Source: CAYUNI01 sp964446245 (GTDB lineage: Bacteria > Patescibacteriota > Minisyncoccia > Phycocordibacterales > XYD1-FULL-46-19). From it: a DNA stretch of 8,675 nucleotides. Made by a program: the position numbers and the translations under genes. Below, one piece after another: positions 4,850 to 8,675 of this stretch (position 1 is its first letter; every line of letters starts with the position of its first letter). The notes beneath the pieces were generated by a model. That model saw only the letters and a program-made list of their open reading frames with translations. It made no database searches and had not been told where the DNA came from. The stretch is taken from positions 1 to 8,675 of the forward strand of contig CAYUNI010000020.1 of the NCBI GenBank assembly GCA_964446245.1. The letters run 5' to 3'.

Positions 4850-5194
4850 CAATCTTGTTCCACGCTTTCGCATGGGATTAGACTATATCTTCATCCGCCA
4901 ATGCTTCAATGGCGGAGTTGGCGTGTGATAGCTTAAATTAATTACTGGGCTATCTCACCTGCCGATGCTTCAATGGCAGGATCAGTCGTTACGGGGTCAA
5001 AAATACAGAACTTGGAATAGTTACTTACGTAGACTATTCCCTACCTAAAAACGAAAAAACCCTTTCCGTTTTGGCTTATTCTGCTTTTTGACTTCCCACG
5101 GTATTACCACAGCGTGTTTTCTCACGTTAGCGGCTCCACCGTTATTAGCCAATGCATGTCCGAAGTTACCTTCGGACCACCCCTGTATATGTCG
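4850..5194 (-). ncRNA. Group I self-splicing intron at 23S position 2500
   Basis: A 345-nt insertion. The 5' exon ends in U (5195) and the intron ends in G (4850); joining the flanks restores GGCACCUCGAUGUCGG exactly. P1: exon CACCU with guide GGGUG (5182-5178), including the U-G wobble at the splice site. P2: GUCCGAAG/CUUCGGAC with GUAA loop (5177-5158). P4: ACGGU/ACCGU (5142-5138, 5102-5098). P5: GCCGC/GUGGU (5134-5130, 5110-5106). P6: GUCAAAAA/UUUUUGAC (5092-5085, 5003-4996). P7: ACGACUG (4989-4983) with UAGUCU (4885-4880), bulged C4988 and the G4987-C4881 guanosine-site pair. P9.0: AAUC/GAUU. P9: CCAUGC/GCGUGG with GAAA loop. AAGAUAUAGUC is the classic S-element. Extra stems between P7 and P8 suggest subgroup IA (inference). 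No homing endonuclease ORF. Confidence 0.93.
4894..4980 (-). repeat. Duplicated hairpin motif inside the intron
   Basis: The 13-mer GCCATTGAAGCAT occurs at 4977-4965 and again at 4913-4901 (minus strand, 64 nt apart). Each copy forms part of a hairpin: CCTGCC/GGCAGG (4980-4958) and TCCGCCA/TGGCGGA (4916-4894). The second is the likely P8. The first lies just after the R strand of P7, where IA introns carry P7.1. A stem with 9 of 10 pairs (4958-4949 with 4932-4923) lies between them. Confidence 0.75.
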
Positions 5195-5749
5195 AGGTGC
5201 CAAACCGGGCTGTCGATGTGAACTCTCGAGCCCGATAAGCCTGTTATCCCCAGAGTACCTATTATCCGTTGAGCGATGGCAATTCCATACTAAACCACCG
5301 GATCACTAGCTCCTACTTTCGTACCTGCTCGTTCTGTCGAACTCGCAGTTAAGCTGGCATATGCGCTTACACTCCACGGGCGATTGCCGACCGCCCTGAG
5401 CCAACCTTTGAGCCCCTTCGTTATATTTTAGAAGGGAACCGCCCCAGTCAAACTGCCCGACTGCCACTGTCCTCCTGCCGGATTCACGGCTAGAAGTTAG
5501 AATCTTAGAGTAATAAGGGTGGTATTTCACATTGCGACTCTGCCCCAGCTAGCGCCGGGACTTCAAAGTCTCCCACCTATACTACACATATCGATCCAAA
5601 ACCCAATAACAGCCTACAGTAAAGGTTCTGGGGTCTTTTCGTCTTGATGCGGGTATGTGGCATCTTCACCACAACTACAATTTCGCCGAGCCTCTCGTTG
5701 AGACAGCGCTCATGTTGTTACACCATTCGTGCGCGTGGGAACTTACCCC

Positions 5750-5799
<50 letters not shown>

Positions 5800-7466
5800 T
5801 GGGGCTTCGGTTCGAAGCTTCGCTAATCTTACGAAAAGCTGACCTCTTTCCTTAACCTACCAGCACCGGGCAGGTGTCACACCCTATACTTCCTCTTTCG
5901 AGTTTGCAGAGTGATGTGTTTTTGCTAAACAGTCACACGAGCCTTTTTATTGTAACCTCTTGGGCCCTTTTAGAGCCAGAGGCACCCCTTCTTCCGAAGT
6001 TACGGGGTTAGATTGCCGAGTTCCTTAACGAGAGTTCTCTCGAGCACCTTACCATACTCTGGAGGTCTACCTGTGTCGGGTTGCGGTACGGTCGGCTAAA
6101 TGGCCCCTTCTCATACTTTTCTTGGCAGCATCCAGTAGGACACTTCTCCCGCTCTTTCGATTGGGATCCCTCCCCTTGATTACTCAAGGAGAAACGCAGA
6201 CATCCAACACTGCGCGACCCTATAGACACCTCGCGTCATATGAAAAGTAATAACGCCACTTCGCCGGTATCCGAATATTAACGGATTATCCATCGCCTAC
6301 GCCATTTGGCCTGGGCTTAGGACCGACTAACCCTGGGTGGATTAACCTTCCCCAGGAAACCTTAGACTTTCGGTGCACCGGTTTCTCGCCGGTGTTTTCG
6401 CTACTTATTCCGACATAATCACTTCTTAGCGCTCCAACAGTCCTTACGGTCTATCTTCACTGCACTAAGAAAGCTCCCCTACCGCATTCTATCTTACGAT
6501 AAAATACCCATAGCTTCGGTAATAGACTTGAGCCCCGCGTATTTTAGGCGCAAGAACGCTCGACCAGTGAGCTGTTACGCACTCTTTAAATGATGGCTGC
6601 CTCTGAGCCAACATCCTGGTTGTCGAAGCGAACTCACATCCTTTACCACTTAGTCTATCCTTAGGGACCTTAGCTGATGGTCTGGGCTGATACCCTTTTG
6701 GCGCCGGAGCTTGGCCCCCGGCGTCTTACTCCTGAGATAAAAATAACAGTATTCGAAGTTTGGTTGGGTTCAGTGGCCCGGTAAGGCTCTGTGACCCATT
6801 CAGTACTCTACCCCTGTTATTCAATTACTCAAGGCGAACCCTAGAATTGTTTCGGGGAGAACCAGCAATTTCCAAGTTTGTTTAGCCTTTCACTCCGAAC
6901 CACAGCTCATCCCACACTTTTTCAACAGTGACGGGTTCGAGCCTCCATTTCACTTTCGTGAAACTTCACTCTGGCCATGGTTAGATCACTTGGCTTCGGG
7001 TCTATTATACAGTACTTGTCGCCCAGTTAGGACTCGCTTTCGCTACGCCTCCGGCACTTAATGCCTTAAGCTCGCACCGCACAATAACTCGTCGGACCAT
7101 TATGCAAAAGGTACGCGGTTAGGCATTCTCACCGCTTGCGCAATGAGCATAGCCCTTCCACCGCTTGTAGGTTTATGATTTCAGGTTCTATTTCACTCCC
7201 CTCACCGGGGTTCTTTTCAACTTTCCCTCACGGTACTTGTCCACTATCGGTTTAGATGAAAGTATTTAGCCTTAGACCATGGTCGGCCCGGATTCCTGCA
7301 GGATTTCCCGTGTCCCGCAGTACTTGGGATACCTCTAGAGCATCTTAGGATTTCGCTTACGAGGCTATCACTCTCTTTGGCGTGACTTTCCAGTCACTTC
7401 TGCTATCCCTTGATATCTCACATTGAGGTCCCGCAACCCCGTATAATCTTACGAAAATACGGTTTA

Positions 7467-7503
<37 letters not shown>

Positions 7504-7751
7504 TCTGTGATTTCTTTTCCTCAGGGTACTTAGATGTTTCAATTCCCCTGGTTTTCTTCCTTCCCGCTATTGAATTCACGGGCCGGATATCACCATATAA
7601 CTGGTGATGGGTTTCCCCATTCGGAGACCTGCGGATCAAAGCCTGTTTGCGGCTCCCCGCAGCATATCGGTGCTTACCCCGTCCTTCATCGTCTCATCTA
7701 ACCAAGTCATCCCTACATAAACCCTTAGTAGCTTGATCAAAAACTAGTTCT

Positions 7752-7794
7752 CTCGGTTATTATTTGTAGTTTTACTTGATTACTTGCAGTTGTC
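7752..7794 (-). other. 23S processing stem, 5' strand
   Basis: Complementary to 4396-4438 over 43 nt with six mismatches, three of them clustered as an internal loop, and one G-U pair. It begins about 12 nt upstream of the mature 23S 5' end. Confidence 0.85.
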
Positions 7795-7802
7795 AAAGAA
7801 CA
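7791..7802 (-). promoter_or_regulatory. boxA-like antitermination signal
   Basis: The minus strand reads TGTTCTTTGACA, close to the rrn spacer boxA core TGCTCTTTAACA that binds NusB-S10 in E. coli. It lies about 50 nt before the 23S gene, the usual place for a spacer boxA, and overlaps the outer end of the 23S processing stem. Confidence 0.6.
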
Positions 7803-7820
7803 TAATGTGTTTTATTTCTT

Positions 7821-7842
7821 AAAAAAGCGAAGATGCTTTTTT
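7821..7842 (-). other. Terminator-shaped hairpin within the spacer
   Basis: Perfect 8-bp stem AAAAAAGC/GCTTTTTT with a 6-nt loop. Its shape resembles a weak intrinsic terminator, but it lies inside the operon before 23S, so it is either read through under antitermination or is only a structural hairpin. Confidence 0.45.
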
Positions 7843-7886
7843 CGAAATCAAAACACGAGTTAAATTTATGTATTCTTATGGAGTAT

Positions 7887-7969
7887 GCACTCCGCTCGCT
7901 ATTTTGCTTGTCGCAAAATTACGCTCGCTTGAGTGCCATTTGAATTTTACTTGTCGTAAAATTCAAATG
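7887..7969 (-). repeat. Spacer module copy A (GACAA-loop double hairpin)
   Basis: 83 bp. In transcript order: a 14-bp perfect AU-rich stem with loop GACAA (7969-7937; arms CATTTGAATTTTAC and complement), then clamp GCACTC/GAGTGC (7936-7931, 7892-7887) enclosing a second GACAA hairpin with arms ATTTTGC/GCAAAAT (7919-7901). The first stem starts on the last two bases of tRNA-Ala. It shares CACTCCGCTCGCT, CTTGTCG and ACGCTCGCTTGAGTGC (plus strand) with copies B and C. Confidence 0.85.
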
Positions 7970-8040
7970 GAGCTGAGGGGGATCGAACCCCTGACCTCAT
8001 GCTTGCAAAGCACGCGCTCTCCCAGCTGAGCTACAGCCCC
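7968..8040 (-). tRNA. tRNA-Ala, anticodon UGC
   Basis: 73 nt, complete cloverleaf. Acceptor GGGGCUG pairs with CAGCUCC (one G-U), D arm AGCUCAGCUGGGAGAGC, anticodon loop UUUGCAA with UGC at 8007-8005, and T arm GGGGTTCGATCCCCC. The discriminator is A and the CCA end is not encoded. Its place between tRNA-Ile and 23S is the classic rrn spacer position. An AU-rich GACAA hairpin begins at its penultimate base. Confidence 0.97.
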
Positions 8041-8060
8041 TAAAAAAGCTAAGGTAATAT

Positions 8061-8143
8061 GCACTCCGCTCGCTGCTCGGCTTGTCGCCTCGCTACGCTC
8101 GCTTGAGTGCCATTAAAATTTTGCTTGTCGCAAAATTTTAATG
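8061..8143 (-). repeat. Spacer module copy B (GACAA-loop double hairpin)
   Basis: 83 bp, aligned with copy A without gaps at an offset of 174 bp. The first hairpin is a 14-bp perfect stem (8143-8111; arms CATTAAAATTTTGC and complement) with loop GACAA. The clamp is GCACTC/GAGTGC (8061-8066, 8105-8110). The inner hairpin, GCTCGGC/GCCTCGC (8075-8093), pairs only partly. The first stem begins on the last two bases of tRNA-Ile. Confidence 0.85.
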
Positions 8144-8215
8144 GGCCCAGAAGGACTCGAACCTTCGACCCCAGTCTTATCAGGGCTGTGCTCTAACCAC
8201 CTGAGCTATGGGCCC
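8142..8215 (-). tRNA. tRNA-Ile, anticodon GAU
   Basis: 74 nt, complete cloverleaf. Acceptor GGGCCCA/UGGGCCC, D arm AGCUCAGGUGGUUAGAGC, anticodon loop CUGAUAA with GAU at 8181-8179, and T arm GAAGGTTCGAGTCCTTC. The discriminator is A and there is no encoded CCA. The anticodon stem CAGCC/GACUG has a C-A mismatch at pair 30-40, where related tRNAs usually have U-A. It lies between 16S and tRNA-Ala in the usual spacer order. Confidence 0.96.
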
Positions 8216-8314
8216 AAATTTAAGTGTAATAATTCTTTACTGTGCAATGCCCTGATACATTACACCATACACAATAAATTAGAAGACCTCTAGTCGCATG
8301 TGATTAGCGCTTAA
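8216..8314 (-). other. Spacer segment before tRNA-Ile
   Basis: 99 bp between module C and tRNA-Ile. The only structure seen is the perfect 7-bp inverted repeat GTGTAAT/ATTACAC (8224-8230, 8259-8265), just 5' of the tRNA in the transcript, a possible processing stem. No coding frame is seen. Confidence 0.4.
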
Positions 8315-8395
8315 CACTCCGCTCGCTAAACCGCTTGTCGCGGTTTTTAACGCTCGCTTGAGTGCAATTTAATTTTGCTTGTCGCAAAATTAAAT
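8315..8395 (-). repeat. Spacer module copy C (GACAA-loop double hairpin)
   Basis: 81 bp, between 16S and tRNA-Ile. The first hairpin is a 12-bp perfect stem ATTTAATTTTGC and complement (8395-8367) with loop GACAA. The clamp is CACTC/GAGTG (8315-8319, 8360-8364). The inner hairpin AAACCGC/GCGGTTT (8328-8346) has the same loop. Unlike copies A and B, it does not abut a tRNA. Confidence 0.85.
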
Positions 8396-8438
8396 CGAGA
8401 GATACTCCATCAAAATTTATAATTGAAATAGCCAAGTA

Positions 8439-8460
8439 TCCAAAGCCTCGCGGCTTTGGA
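8439..8460 (-). other. Stable hairpin downstream of 16S
   Basis: Perfect 9-bp stem TCCAAAGCC/GGCTTTGGA with RNA loop GCGA (a GNRA tetraloop). It lies about 56 nt past the 16S 3' end with no U-tract, so it is probably a precursor processing or folding element. Confidence 0.6.
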
Positions 8461-8515
8461 AAACTCCAAGTAAATGGAATTCAGGTTTTCTATAAATTCG
8501 TGAGAATTTTTTAGA

Positions 8516-8675
<160 letters not shown>

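Noticed and set aside
7887..8395. Spacer modules as a CRISPR array
   Set aside because: There are only three copies, separated by tRNA genes and unequal spacers. The unit is a self-complementary double hairpin with varying stems, not a constant repeat.

Overview
The window comes from a bacterium. All recognisable genes and the whole rRNA operon lie on the minus strand, so transcription runs from the right edge to the left. No single marker fixes the lineage. The mix of genes (exported MsrB, a desulforedoxin-like microprotein, ORF6N, a stand-alone small Smr protein, a KPW-repeat RRM protein) and GGGGACAGTCCCC-type repeats would fit an uncultivated, possibly anaerobic Gram-negative-type lineage such as Omnitrophota. 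That is a low-confidence guess from memory.

Right half (about 4115-8675), in transcript order: 16S rRNA 3' end, spacer, tRNA-Ile(GAU), tRNA-Ala(UGC), 23S rRNA, 5S rRNA, then two tandem intrinsic terminators. Two things stand out. First, the 23S gene is interrupted by a 345-nt ORF-less group I intron (4850-5194), immediately after the position equivalent to E. coli U2500 in the peptidyl-transferase centre. P1, P2, P4, P5, P6, P7 (with its bulged C), P9.0, P9 and the terminal G can all be traced. Second, the 16S-23S spacer carries three copies of an 81-83-bp module. Each copy has two hairpins with the same GACAA RNA loop on stems of different but mostly complementary sequence. Two copies begin exactly on the 3' ends of the two tRNAs. 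A 43-nt complementary pair flanks the 23S gene as its processing stem.

Centre (about 3664-4050): a gene-free stretch of palindromic repeats. It holds a 122-bp nested inverted repeat, a second imperfect hairpin and two short GGGGACAGTCCCC-type palindromes, consistent with REP- or MITE-like elements.

Left half (1-3663), in transcript order: an ORF6N-domain DNA-binding protein; an exported protein of unknown function behind an attenuator-like leader; a small Smr-domain protein that is probably translated from a leaderless mRNA; a cupin; a 45-residue desulforedoxin-like protein with its own promoter and terminator; an RRM protein with a basic KPW-repeat tail; and an exported MsrB cut by the window edge. 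The Smr, desulforedoxin-like and RRM genes share TTGGxx / TATAAT promoters with 16-17-bp spacers. MsrB and the desulforedoxin-like protein hint at redox-stress functions, but nothing shows that these genes form one pathway.
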